Shown here: positions 26,997-34,350 of the stretch, piece by piece
Layout: each line of letters opens with the position of its first letter
Position numbering within the stretch: the stretch's first letter is position 1
Source: RHKX01 sp035759925
Lineage (GTDB): Bacteria; Actinomycetota; Thermoleophilia; Solirubrobacterales; 70-9
DNA length: 64,000 nt
Direction of reading: 5' to 3'
Assembly (NCBI GenBank): GCA_035759925.1
Contig: DASTTY010000016.1
Span: forward strand, 1-64,000
The notes under the pieces: generated by a model
Seen by the model: only the letters and a program-made list of their open reading frames with translations
The model's database searches: none
What the model was told of the DNA's origin: nothing
Translations under genes and position numbers: made by a program

Positions 26997-27409
26997 GGCT
27001 CGGCGCTGCGCTCGCCGCGGCCGTCTTGCTCGGCGGCTGCGGCAGTGATGAGGCGACGCTGACCTTCAACGGCAGCGACGAGGAGCAGATCGCCGCGACC
27101 GTGAACGCGATGACGGCCGCGATCGCGGCCGGCGAGGGCGCGGTCGCCTGCGAGCTGATGACGAAGGCGGGACAGGACGCGATGCTGCGGGTCGGACGCC
27201 AGGCCGGCGGCCCGGACGTCGCCGACTGCGCCGCCGCCGTCCCTGCTGCCGAGTCCGCCGGCTACGACCCCGGGGACTTCAGGATCACTCCGGGGGACGT
27301 CACGATCGACGGCGACGCCGCCGAGGCGAAATGCGATCTCGACGGCGCCTTCATGCTCGAGCGCACGGACGAGAGCTGGCGAGTGGGCGTGCCCTACTGC
27401 AACCACTGA
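26975..27409 (+). CDS. Small putative lipoprotein (144 aa)
   Basis: Begins with a lipoprotein signal: 'MGRRGLLGLGAALAAAVLLGGC', shown as basic MGRRG, a hydrophobic core and lipobox LGGC with Cys22. The GTG start at 26975 lies inside the cupin gene in another frame (22-base overlap); it is preferred because it gives this complete signal peptide. The mature part has paired Cys and resembles the small NTF2/DUF4878-like lipoproteins of Actinobacteria in layout ('QIAATVNAMTAAIAAGE...ACELMT'), but I cannot assign a function. Confidence 0.78.
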   Translation: MGRRGLLGLGAALAAAVLLGGCGSDEATLTFNGSDEEQIAATVNAMTAAIAAGEGAVACELMTKAGQDAMLRVGRQAGGPDVADCAAAVPAAESAGYDPGDFRITPGDVTIDGDAAEAKCDLDGAFMLERTDESWRVGVPYCNH

Positions 27410-27490
27410 CCGCCTCGCAGGTGGAGGACATCCGTACCGCATAGCGGCATGGATCTCCTCCACCGCGTGGTGAAGTGGCATCCTGGGTGC

Positions 27491-27910
27491 GTGGAGCAAC
27501 GGCTCAGCCTCGTCACGCTCGGCGTCGCCGACGTCGGCCGCGCTGTCGGCTTCTACGAGGCGCTCGGCTGGAAGCCGGACAACGACTGGCGCAAGCAGGG
27601 CGTGGCGTTCTTCCAGTGCGGGGGGATCGCGGTTGCGCTGTGGAGCCGCGATGAGCTCGCCGCCGACAGCACCGTCGACGATCCTGGTGGCTGGGGCGGG
27701 GTGACTGTCGCCTACAACGTCCGCTCGCCGGCCGAGGTCGATGCCGTGCTCGCCGAGGCCGAGGCAGCCGGGGCAACGATCGGCCGACCCGGGACGGAGA
27801 CGTTCTGGGGCGGTTACTCGGGCGTCTTCGTCGATCCCGACGGCCATCCGTGGGAGGTCGCCCACAACCCGCACTGGACCATCAACGAGGACGGCACGGT
27901 CACGATCTGA
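27491..27910 (+). CDS. VOC family protein (glyoxalase/bleomycin-resistance fold)
   Basis: A 139-aa vicinal-oxygen-chelate domain: 'LSLVTLGVADVGRAVGFYEALGW' at the start and 'SGVFVDPDGHPWEVAHNP' at the end, the two beta-alpha-beta modules of the fold. The metal-site pattern is incomplete, so it may be a binding protein or enzyme of unknown substrate. GTG 27491 gives the usual N-terminus; ATG 27449 would add 14 residues. Confidence 0.85.
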   Translation: MEQRLSLVTLGVADVGRAVGFYEALGWKPDNDWRKQGVAFFQCGGIAVALWSRDELAADSTVDDPGGWGGVTVAYNVRSPAEVDAVLAEAEAAGATIGRPGTETFWGGYSGVFVDPDGHPWEVAHNPHWTINEDGTVTI

Positions 27911-27938
27911 GGCTCCGCCCCGATCAGGCGTGCCGACC

Positions 27939-27985
27939 GAGAATGCACGATCGTGGGCGCTGTACGCCCACATTCGTACGTTCTC
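27939..27985. terminator. Long two-sided terminator-like hairpin between convergent genes
   Basis: Nested stems GAGAA/TTCTC, ACGA/TCGT and GTGGGCG/CGCCCAC are separated by symmetric 3- and 2-base internal loops, with a 5-base end loop (CTGTA). In total 16 pairs. It occupies the gap between the VOC gene (ends 27910) and the biotinyl protein (ends 27989 on the other strand), as expected for a terminator used in both directions. Confidence 0.6.
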
Positions 27986-27988
27986 GCC

Positions 27989-28201
27989 TTACTCGAGGAC
28001 GACGAGGACGTCGCCCTCTGAGACCGACTGGCCCTCCTCGCAGCGGATCTCGCTGACGGTGCCGGAGTCCTCGGCCTCGACCGGCATCTCCATCTTCATC
28101 GACTCGAGGATGACGACGGTGTCGTCGAGGTCGACCTCGTCGCCGACGGCGACCTCGATCTTCCAGACCGTTCCGGTGATGTGGGCGGGGATGTCCGGCA
28201 C
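27989..28201 (-). CDS. Stand-alone biotin/lipoyl attachment protein (70 aa)
   Basis: A complete single biotinyl domain: 'ESMKMEMPVEAE' carries the biotin-acceptor Lys (Lys36), flanked by 'DEVDLDDTVVILESMKME' and 'GTVSEIRCEEGQSVSEGDVLVVLE'. It matches the small biotinylated proteins of Actinobacteria (Rv3221c/TB7.3 type) in size and pattern. It could serve as carrier for an acyl-CoA carboxylase that lacks its own, or as an extra acceptor. GTG start; TATTCT lies 8 bases upstream, so the transcript is probably leaderless. Confidence 0.9.
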   Translation of the reverse strand: MPDIPAHITGTVWKIEVAVGDEVDLDDTVVILESMKMEMPVEAEDSGTVSEIRCEEGQSVSEGDVLVVLE

Positions 28202-28209
28202 AGGGCGGC

Positions 28210-28215
28210 AGAATA
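28210..28215 (-). promoter_or_regulatory. -10 box (TATTCT), back to back with the glycosyltransferase promoter
   Basis: On the minus strand TATTCT is followed by 8 bases and the GTG of the biotinyl protein. On the plus strand the same bases read AATAGT (28212-28217), 5 bases before the GTG and 8 before the ATG of the divergent glycosyltransferase. The whole intergenic region is 21 bases. Confidence 0.5.
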
Positions 28216-28222
28216 GTCGCCG

Positions 28223-28930
28223 GTGATGGCGGAGGCCGAGAGCGGACCGGGCCGGATCGCGATCGTCGCGGCGCGCGACGAGGGCGACCGGATCGGGGCG
28301 ACGCTGCGCTCGCTCGCGCAGGCATCGCCTGGCATCGGCCTCTGGGTCGCCGACGACGCCTCCAGCGACGACACCCGCGCCGTCGCACTCGCGGCCGGCG
28401 CAACCGTGATCGGCCGCAACCGCCCGCACGGCAAGGGCGGCAACGTCACCGCGGCGGCGACCGCGGCGCTCGAGGGCCTCGACCCGGAGGCGGTGGTCCT
28501 CCTCTGCGACGGCGATCTCGCCGCGACCGCCGGCAAGCTGTTGGCCCTCGTCGAGGCGGTCGAGGCCGGCAGCGCCGACCTCGCGATCGCGACCTTCGAG
28601 CGCAAGGTGGGAGGGGGGCTCGGGCTCGCCAAGGGCTACGCCCGCAACGCGATCCGCAGGCTCTGCGGGCTCGAGACGACCGCGCCGATCTCCGGGCAGC
28701 GGGCGATGCGGGCGCGGGTCCTCGCCGCGCTTCTGCCTTTCGCGCCGCGCTACGGGATGGAGGTCGGGATGACCGTCGACGCCGTCCGCGCCGGCTACCG
28801 GGTCGCCGAGATCGAGCTGCCGCTCGCCCACCGGGCGACCGGCAAGAGCCTCGCCGGGTTCCTCCACCGCGGCCGCCAGCTCCGCGATTTCGCCGCGGTC
28901 TACCGCGATCGGAGGCGGGCCGCTAGATAA
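28223..28930 (+). CDS. Glycosyltransferase family 2
   Basis: GT-A fold glycosyltransferase, 235 aa, using a nucleotide sugar. The N-terminal 'RIAIVAARDEGDRIGATLRSL', 'VADDASSDDTRAVALAAGA' and the metal-binding 'LLCDGDLAAT' (DXD-like) are present, then 'PISGQRAMRARVLAAL'. No transmembrane helix, so it is cytoplasmic. The layout resembles glucosyl-3-phosphoglycerate synthase-like enzymes, but the acceptor is unknown. Starts at GTG 28223 or the adjacent ATG 28226. Confidence 0.85.
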   Translation: MMAEAESGPGRIAIVAARDEGDRIGATLRSLAQASPGIGLWVADDASSDDTRAVALAAGATVIGRNRPHGKGGNVTAAATAALEGLDPEAVVLLCDGDLAATAGKLLALVEAVEAGSADLAIATFERKVGGGLGLAKGYARNAIRRLCGLETTAPISGQRAMRARVLAALLPFAPRYGMEVGMTVDAVRAGYRVAEIELPLAHRATGKSLAGFLHRGRQLRDFAAVYRDRRRAAR

Positions 28931-28941
28931 CTGCGCGACTC

Positions 28942-28997
28942 GCAGCCCGCTGGGCTGCTCGACTGCGCCGGGCCGTCGGGTCACGCCCCGACGGCCC
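28942..28997 (+). terminator. Two hairpins after the glycosyltransferase gene
   Basis: GCAGCCC/GGGCTGC (28942-28958, 3-base loop) is followed by GGGCCGTCGGG/CCCGACGGCCC (28970-28997, perfect 11-bp stem, 6-base loop). They fill the gap before the glpK promoter and probably insulate it. There is no T-run, which is usual in GC-rich Actinobacteria. Confidence 0.55.
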
Positions 28998-29003
28998 TCC
29001 CGC

Positions 29004-29009
29004 TAGCCT
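29004..29009 (+). promoter_or_regulatory. -10 box (TAGCCT) for glpK
   Basis: TAGCCT ends 7 bases before the GTG at 29017; a leaderless transcript is implied. Confidence 0.5.
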
Positions 29010-29016
29010 CGGCGCC

Positions 29017-30492
29017 GTGGTCCTCGCGATCGACCAGGGCACGACCGGGAGCACCTGCCTCGTCTTCGACGGCGACGGACGGATCACCGGCCGCTCCTAC
29101 TCGGAGTTCGCGCAGTACTTCCCCCGCCCCGGCTGGGTCGAGCACGACGCGAACGAGATCTGGGAGGTGACCCGTCACGTCGGCCACGAGGCGCTCGCCG
29201 ACGCCGGCATCGCCGGCACCGACCTCGACGCGATCGGGATCACCAACCAGCGCGAGACGATCGTCGCCTGGGATCGGGCCAGCGGCGAGCCGATCCACCA
29301 CGCGATCGTCTGGCAGGATCGCCGGACCGCGGATCGCTGCGCGGAGCTGATCGCCGCCGGTCACACCGACCTCGTCCGCGAGCGGACCGGCCTCGTCATC
29401 GACCCCTACTTCTCGGGGACGAAGATCGAGTGGATGCTCGCCAACGTCCCAGGAGCGCGCCAGGCGCGGTTCGGGACGATCGACTCGTGGCTCGTCCACA
29501 AGCTCTGCGGGATCCACGTCACCGACCCCTCGAACGCGTCTCGGACGATGCTGCTCGACATCACGAGCGGCGAATGGGACGCCGAGCTCTGCGGGCTGCT
29601 CGGCATCGACCCGGAGACGCTGCCGGAGCTGCGCGGCTCGGCCGAGGTCTACGGGACGACGAGCGAGTTCGGCGGCGAGGTCCCGGTCGCGGGGATCGCC
29701 GGCGACCAGCAGGCGGCGCTGTTCGGGCAGGCCTGCCTCGAGCCCGGCGACGCCAAGAACACCTACGGGACCGGCAGCTTCGTCCTCCTCAACAGCGGCA
29801 ACGCCGCACCGCGGCCCGGCGATGGCCTGCTCGGGACGATCGCCTGGGGCATCGATGGCGAGATCACCTACGCGCTCGAGGCGGCGGTGTTCGTGACCGG
29901 CTCGGCCGTCCAGTGGCTCCGCGACGGCCTCGGCCTGATCGAGTCGGCAGCCGAGACGGCCGCGCTCGCGGCCTCCCTCAGCGACAACGACGACGTCTAC
30001 TTCGTCCCGGCCCTGACCGGGCTCGGCTCGCCCTACTGGGATCCCTACGCACGCGGGACGCTGGTCGGCCTCACCCGCGGCACCGGCCGGGCCCAGATCG
30101 CCCGCGCGGCGCTCGAGGCGATCGCCTACCAGACGGTCGACGCCGTCCGCGCCCAGGAGAAGGCGTCGGGGGAGCGGTTGAGCGCGCTGCGGGCCGACGG
30201 GGGCGCCGTCGCCAACGACTGGCTCATGCAATTCCAGGCCGACGTGCTCGGGGCGCCGGTGATCGTCCCCGAGATCACCGAGACGACCGCGCTCGGGGCC
30301 GCGTACCTGGCCGGGATCGCGGTCGGCACCTGGCAGCGAGACGAGGTCGCGGCGATGTGGCGGCAGCGGGTCGCCTACGAGCCGCGGATGGCGGCCGATC
30401 GGCGCGAAGCGCTGATCGAGCGCTGGCACGACGCGGTATCGCGCTCGCGTGGCTGGACCCGGCCGGGCGCCGGAGAGCCGGCCACGTCGTAG
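29017..30492 (+). CDS. glpK: Glycerol kinase
   Basis: ATP-dependent phosphorylation of glycerol to sn-glycerol 3-phosphate. FGGY-family ATPase with 'AIDQGTTGSTCLVFD' at the N-terminus, 'GITNQRETIVAWDRASGEPIHHAIVWQDRRT', 'GSFVLLNSG', 'WGIDGEITYALEAAVFVTGSAVQWL' and 'GLTRGTGRAQIARAALEAIAYQ'. These are diagnostic of GlpK rather than other FGGY kinases. Length (491 aa) is normal. No glpF or glpD is adjacent. Glycerol 3-phosphate would be the substrate for acylation to phospholipids, matching the PlsC-like gene nearby. Confidence 0.95.
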   Translation: MVLAIDQGTTGSTCLVFDGDGRITGRSYSEFAQYFPRPGWVEHDANEIWEVTRHVGHEALADAGIAGTDLDAIGITNQRETIVAWDRASGEPIHHAIVWQDRRTADRCAELIAAGHTDLVRERTGLVIDPYFSGTKIEWMLANVPGARQARFGTIDSWLVHKLCGIHVTDPSNASRTMLLDITSGEWDAELCGLLGIDPETLPELRGSAEVYGTTSEFGGEVPVAGIAGDQQAALFGQACLEPGDAKNTYGTGSFVLLNSGNAAPRPGDGLLGTIAWGIDGEITYALEAAVFVTGSAVQWLRDGLGLIESAAETAALAASLSDNDDVYFVPALTGLGSPYWDPYARGTLVGLTRGTGRAQIARAALEAIAYQTVDAVRAQEKASGERLSALRADGGAVANDWLMQFQADVLGAPVIVPEITETTALGAAYLAGIAVGTWQRDEVAAMWRQRVAYEPRMAADRREALIERWHDAVSRSRGWTRPGAGEPATS

Positions 30493-30495
30493 ATT
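30490..30495 (+). promoter_or_regulatory. -10 box (TAGATT) overlapping the glpK stop codon
   Basis: The TAG of the glpK stop is also the start of TAGATT, 7 bases before ATG 30503. The downstream SDR can thus be expressed as a separate leaderless message. Confidence 0.45.
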
Positions 30496-30502
30496 TGCCG
30501 CG

Positions 30503-31591
30503 ATGAGCGTCCACCTCGTCACCGGATTTCCGGGCTTCATCGGCCGCCGGCTCGTCGCTGCGCTGCTCGAGCGCGAGCCGGACGACCGGGTCATCGTCCT
30601 CGTCGAGGAGCGGGTGCTCGCCGCCGCCCGGGACGCTGCGATGGCCCTCGACGGCGGGCCGCGGATCGAGGTGCTCGCCGGCGACATCACCGAGCCCCGG
30701 CTCGCCCTCGGCGAGGACCGCTACGCGCGGCTCGCCGCCGAGACCGACGTCGTCCACCATCTCGCCGCGATCTACGACCTCGCCGTTCCCGCAGCGGTCG
30801 CCCATCGCGTCAACGTCGAGGGAACCGGCAACGTCCTCGCCTTCTGCGCCGCCGCCGAAGGCCTCGAGCGGCTCAACTACGTCAGCACCGCCTACGTCTC
30901 CGGCGACCGGACCGGGGTCGTCTACGAGCACGAGCTCGACCGCGGCCAGGGCTTCAAGAACCATTACGAGTCGACCAAGTTCCAGGCCGAGGTCTGGGTC
31001 AGGAGCATGCTCGACCGGGTCCCGGCGACGATCTTCCGGCCGGCGATCGTGGTCGGCGATTCGCGGACCGGCGAGACGGCGAAGTTCGACGGCCCCTACT
31101 ACGCGCTCCGGTTCATCGCCGCGACCGCGGCACGGGGGATGGCGGTCGCCAACATCGGCCGCGGCGAGACGCCGTTCAACGTCGTCCCGGTCGACTTCGT
31201 CGTCGCTGCGATGGTCGAGCTCGGGCGGCTCGGCGCGGCGACCGGCGAGACCGTCCATCTCTGCGACCCGGAGCCGCTCAGCTCGTCGCAGATGTTCGCG
31301 CTGCTGACCGAGCTCTACGGAGCGAAGCGGGCGCGCTACCGGGTGCCGCCGAGGCTGGTCGCCGCCGCCCTCCGCCTCGCCCCGGTTCGCGAGCTCTACG
31401 GCGGCACACCGGCGGAGTCGATCCGCTACCTGAACAATCCGGTCGAGTACGACACCCGGCGCGCCGGCGAGCTCCTCGCAGCCTCGGGGCTGCGCTGCCC
31501 CAACTTCGGCGAGTACGCGCCGGCGATGGTCTCCTTCTTCCGCGAGCACGAGGAGGACCCGGAGCTGAGGCCCGCCGCCGCGTCCCGGTAA
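30503..31591 (+). CDS. NAD-dependent epimerase / thioester-reductase-like SDR
   Basis: Extended SDR of 362 aa. 'VHLVTGFPGFIGRRLVAALL' is the nucleotide-binding Rossmann start, 'HHLAAIYDL' and 'RVNVEGTGNVLAF' follow, and 'NHYESTKFQAE' contains the Tyr-x3-Lys pair. This pattern is that of NAD-binding-4 (male-sterility/thioester reductase) proteins, which reduce acyl thioesters or act in lipid synthesis. It is placed directly before a PlsC-like acyltransferase (27-base gap), supporting a lipid role. ATG 30503 is chosen over an upstream start inside glpK. Confidence 0.82.
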   Translation: MSVHLVTGFPGFIGRRLVAALLEREPDDRVIVLVEERVLAAARDAAMALDGGPRIEVLAGDITEPRLALGEDRYARLAAETDVVHHLAAIYDLAVPAAVAHRVNVEGTGNVLAFCAAAEGLERLNYVSTAYVSGDRTGVVYEHELDRGQGFKNHYESTKFQAEVWVRSMLDRVPATIFRPAIVVGDSRTGETAKFDGPYYALRFIAATAARGMAVANIGRGETPFNVVPVDFVVAAMVELGRLGAATGETVHLCDPEPLSSSQMFALLTELYGAKRARYRVPPRLVAAALRLAPVRELYGGTPAESIRYLNNPVEYDTRRAGELLAASGLRCPNFGEYAPAMVSFFREHEEDPELRPAAASR

Positions 31592-31618
31592 CCAGCCGTC
31601 GATCCGGGGGTAGGACAG

Positions 31619-32410
31619 ATGGCGCCACGGCGCACCCGACCCATGGCCGAGATCAAGCCCCAGCGATACAAGGACGAGCGGCCCGCCGAGCTGTTCGACG
31701 AGTTCCACGACTACTCGCGCAACCACGACCCGGTCTTCGTCTACGAGCTCGTCCGTCTGATCACGACACCGATCTCGCTGAGCATCTACCGGACCCGGCA
31801 GATCGAGGTCGACAACGTCCCCGCCTCCGGCCCGGTGATCCTCGCCGCCAACCACTTCTCCAACTACGACCACTTCCTCGCCGGCGTCTGGCTGCGCCGG
31901 AAGATCCGCTTCATGGCGAAGTCGCAGATGTTCCGCCAGAACAAGATCCTCGACCTGATCTACAAGTACGGAGGCGTCTTCCCGATCCGCCGCGGCCACG
32001 CCGACGAGGCGGCGTTCGAGACCGTCCACGCGATCCTCCGGCGGGGCGGCTGCGTGATGATCTACTGCGAGGGCGGCCGGTCGCGGACCGGCAAGCTGGG
32101 CGAGCCGAAGCCCGGGGTCGGGCGGGCCGCGCTCGAGAGCGGCGTCCCGGTCGTCCCGGTCGCGATCCACGGTAGCCACGGGATCCGCGGCTGGCGGCAC
32201 CTGCAGTTCCCGAAGATCACGATCCGCTACGGCAAGCCGATCAGCTTCGACGTCGTCCCCGTCCCGACGCGCGAGCAGCAGCTCGAGTGCGCCGGGGAGA
32301 TCTTCTCCCACGTCCGTGAGATGTACGAGGAGCTCGACCGTGACGGCCGGGCGACCGTCATCAAGCGCGTTCGCGCGGCCGAGGGCTCGACCGCGCCGCG
32401 CTACTCGTAG
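31619..32410 (+). CDS. plsC: 1-acylglycerol-3-phosphate O-acyltransferase family protein
   Basis: PlsC-family acyltransferase (263 aa). Catalytic HX4D is 'NHFSNYD' (His79, Asp84); the substrate-binding 'EGGRSRTGKLGEPKPG' and 'PVVPVAIHGSHGI' motifs follow. Such enzymes make phosphatidic acid from lysophosphatidic acid at the membrane, though the family also covers other lipid acyltransfers. Start ATG 31619 is preceded by a GGGGG-TAGGACAG purine-rich stretch; ATG 31643 is possible. Its 3' end overlaps the convergent hydrolase by 10 bases. Confidence 0.88.
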   Translation: MAPRRTRPMAEIKPQRYKDERPAELFDEFHDYSRNHDPVFVYELVRLITTPISLSIYRTRQIEVDNVPASGPVILAANHFSNYDHFLAGVWLRRKIRFMAKSQMFRQNKILDLIYKYGGVFPIRRGHADEAAFETVHAILRRGGCVMIYCEGGRSRTGKLGEPKPGVGRAALESGVPVVPVAIHGSHGIRGWRHLQFPKITIRYGKPISFDVVPVPTREQQLECAGEIFSHVREMYEELDRDGRATVIKRVRAAEGSTAPRYS

Positions 32411-33315
32411 CGCTTCGCGACGGTCTTCCAGCGCTCCGGGTCGTGCCCGGGAAGGATCTCGGCCCGCGGGTAGGTCCGCGCGAACTGCTGGAGCTCGCGG
32501 AGCGAGCGCTGCCAGAGGTGCATGTCGAGCGGGCGTGGCGGCGGCGGCCCGCCCTCGAGCTGGGCCTGGGTGTAGATCGCGTCGCCGGCGATCACCAGGT
32601 CGCGGTCGTGGAGGTGGGCGATGACCGAGCAGTGCCCGGCGCTGTGGCCCGGCGTGTAGACGATCCGGATGCTGCCGTCGCCGAGCAGGTCGAAGCTGCG
32701 GCCGAAGCTCGCATAGGAGGCGATCCCCGGACCGTCGAAGTCGATCGTCCGGTAGTCGAACAGGTAGTCGTAGTGGGCGGGGCGATAGCCGCGCAGGAAG
32801 GGCCGCGGGTCGGTCGTCGCGGCCTCCCATTCGGCCTTCGAGAGCACGAAGGTCGCGCTCGGATACTCGGCGATGCCGGACGCGTGGTCGAAATGGAGGT
32901 GGGTCATCACCACCGTCGCGATCTCGTCCTCGTCGATGCCGCGCTCGCGGAGCTGGGCGGGGATGTCGCGCCCGGGCTCGATCCGGGGCCGCGCGAAGCG
33001 GGCGGCGATCTTGCCGAGGTTGGCGGCCGGCTTCGCCGCCACCGATGCGTGGAAGGCGGTGTCGACGAGGATCGGACCCGCGGTCGGATGGGTGATCAGG
33101 TAGGCGGGAATCGGAACCAGCCAGCGCTTCGACTTCGGCGTGCCGATGCCGAGCATCCGCAGCGTCCGCAGCCGCTTCGCGTTGCTCTCGAAGAACTGTG
33201 GCGGCGCCAGGATCGAGCCGCCGAGGAGCGGCTCGACGACGACCGCCGTCCCCGGCTCGAAACCGCCGGGAAGCGGCTCGGTGAGCGGCTTCGTCTCTGC
33301 CTTGAGGTTGCTCAT
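32401..33315 (-). CDS. Metallo-beta-lactamase-fold hydrolase (lactonase-like)
   Basis: A 304-aa MBL-fold protein. The zinc motif HXHXDH is 'THLHFDHASG' (His139, His141, Asp143, His144); further ligands are in 'TPGHSAGHCSV' and 'VIAGDAIYTQ', with a final 'ILPGHDPERW'. The order and spacing match N-acyl homoserine lactonase-type enzymes, but many relatives hydrolyse other esters or lactones. ATG 33315 is supported by TAGCCT 10 bases upstream; the sequence further upstream is antisense to the next gene. Confidence 0.88.
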   Translation of the reverse strand: MSNLKAETKPLTEPLPGGFEPGTAVVVEPLLGGSILAPPQFFESNAKRLRTLRMLGIGTPKSKRWLVPIPAYLITHPTAGPILVDTAFHASVAAKPAANLGKIAARFARPRIEPGRDIPAQLRERGIDEDEIATVVMTHLHFDHASGIAEYPSATFVLSKAEWEAATTDPRPFLRGYRPAHYDYLFDYRTIDFDGPGIASYASFGRSFDLLGDGSIRIVYTPGHSAGHCSVIAHLHDRDLVIAGDAIYTQAQLEGGPPPPRPLDMHLWQRSLRELQQFARTYPRAEILPGHDPERWKTVAKRYE

Positions 33316-33325
33316 CGCGGCCAGC

Positions 33326-33331
33326 AGGCTA
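33326..33331 (-). promoter_or_regulatory. -10 box (TAGCCT) for the MBL-fold hydrolase
   Basis: TAGCCT on the minus strand is followed by 10 bases and ATG 33315. Confidence 0.4.
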
Positions 33332-33396
33332 CTCCGCGGCAGGTCTCGCCCCGCTGCTGCGGACGGCGCCCGCAGGACGGCTCGCAGCATCGGATA

Positions 33397-33402
33397 TAGG
33401 CT
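33397..33402 (+). promoter_or_regulatory. -10 box (TAGGCT) for the PECR-like SDR
   Basis: TAGGCT, part of a longer TATAGGCT, ends 6 bases before GTG 33409. Confidence 0.5.
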
Positions 33403-33408
33403 GCCGCG

Positions 33409-34257
33409 GTGGTCCCGCAGCCCTCGAAGATCTTCGCGCCGGGCCTGCTCGACGGCATGGTCTGTCTGGTCTCCGGCGCCGGCTCGGGCCTCGGTCGGGA
33501 GACGTCGCTGGAGCTGGCGCGGCTCGGCGCGACGGTGATCGGCTGCGGCCGCCGGCAGGAGCCGATCGACGAGACGCGGGAGCTGATCGCCGAGCTCGGC
33601 GGCACCGCCGACGCGATCGCGACCGACATCCGCGACGAGGAGGCGGTCGCGGCGCTGGTCGACTCCGCGCTCGAGCGCCACGGCCGGCTCGACCTGCTCG
33701 TCAACAACGCCGGCGGCCAGTTCCTCGCTCCGGCGGAAACGATCTCCGCGAAGGGCTTTCGGACCGTGACCGAGCTGAACGTGCAGGGGACCTGGAACAT
33801 GACCCACGCCGCCGCGACCAAGGCGTTCATCCCACAGGGCGCCGGCAAGGTCGTCAGCGTCACCCTCTCCCCGCACAACGGGATGCCCGGGATGGTCCAT
33901 TCCGGGGCGGCCCGCGCCGCGGTCGAGAACATGATGCGGACCCTTTCGGTCGAGTGGTCGCGTTTCGGCATCCGCCTCTGCGCGGTCGCCCCCGGCCAGT
34001 TCGACACCGAGGTCTTCCGGACCAAGTACCCGGCCGAGGTCGTCGCGACCGTCCCCGGCACGGTGCCGCTCGGCCGGCTCGGCCGGCCCGAGGAGATGGC
34101 GTGGCTGATCGCCTTCCTCGCCTCTCCGGCGGGCGACTTCTTCAGCGGCGCGGTCCTGACGATCGACGGCGCCCGCGACAACTGGTTCGGAGGCTGGCCG
34201 CCGCGGATCCAGGCCGGCGAGGCGGGCGAGCCCCCGGCCGAGGAGCGTCACAGGTAG
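33409..34257 (+). CDS. SDR of the peroxisomal trans-2-enoyl-CoA reductase (PECR) type
   Basis: A 282-aa SDR with 'SGAGSGLGRETSLELARLG' and 'LVNNAGGQF'. At the usual Tyr-x3-Lys position it has 'GMVHSGAARAAVENM', with His in place of Tyr and no Lys. Exactly this 'VHSGAARA' stretch is characteristic of PECR/2,4-dienoyl-CoA-reductase-like SDRs, so the enzyme is probably active on unsaturated acyl-CoA with NADPH. The downstream 'RLCAVAPGQFDTE' and 'FSGAVLTIDGAR' are normal. It fits the lipid-rich neighbourhood; the substrate is inferred from the family. Confidence 0.82.
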   Translation: MVPQPSKIFAPGLLDGMVCLVSGAGSGLGRETSLELARLGATVIGCGRRQEPIDETRELIAELGGTADAIATDIRDEEAVAALVDSALERHGRLDLLVNNAGGQFLAPAETISAKGFRTVTELNVQGTWNMTHAAATKAFIPQGAGKVVSVTLSPHNGMPGMVHSGAARAAVENMMRTLSVEWSRFGIRLCAVAPGQFDTEVFRTKYPAEVVATVPGTVPLGRLGRPEEMAWLIAFLASPAGDFFSGAVLTIDGARDNWFGGWPPRIQAGEAGEPPAEERHR

Positions 34258-34350
34258 TCAGGAGTCCGCTCGGGACGCTTCGATTGAAGGAACTCCGCCT
34301 CGGCGACGAAAGAGGCAGGGACGAGTAGAAAATCAGCCAGGGAGGGACGT

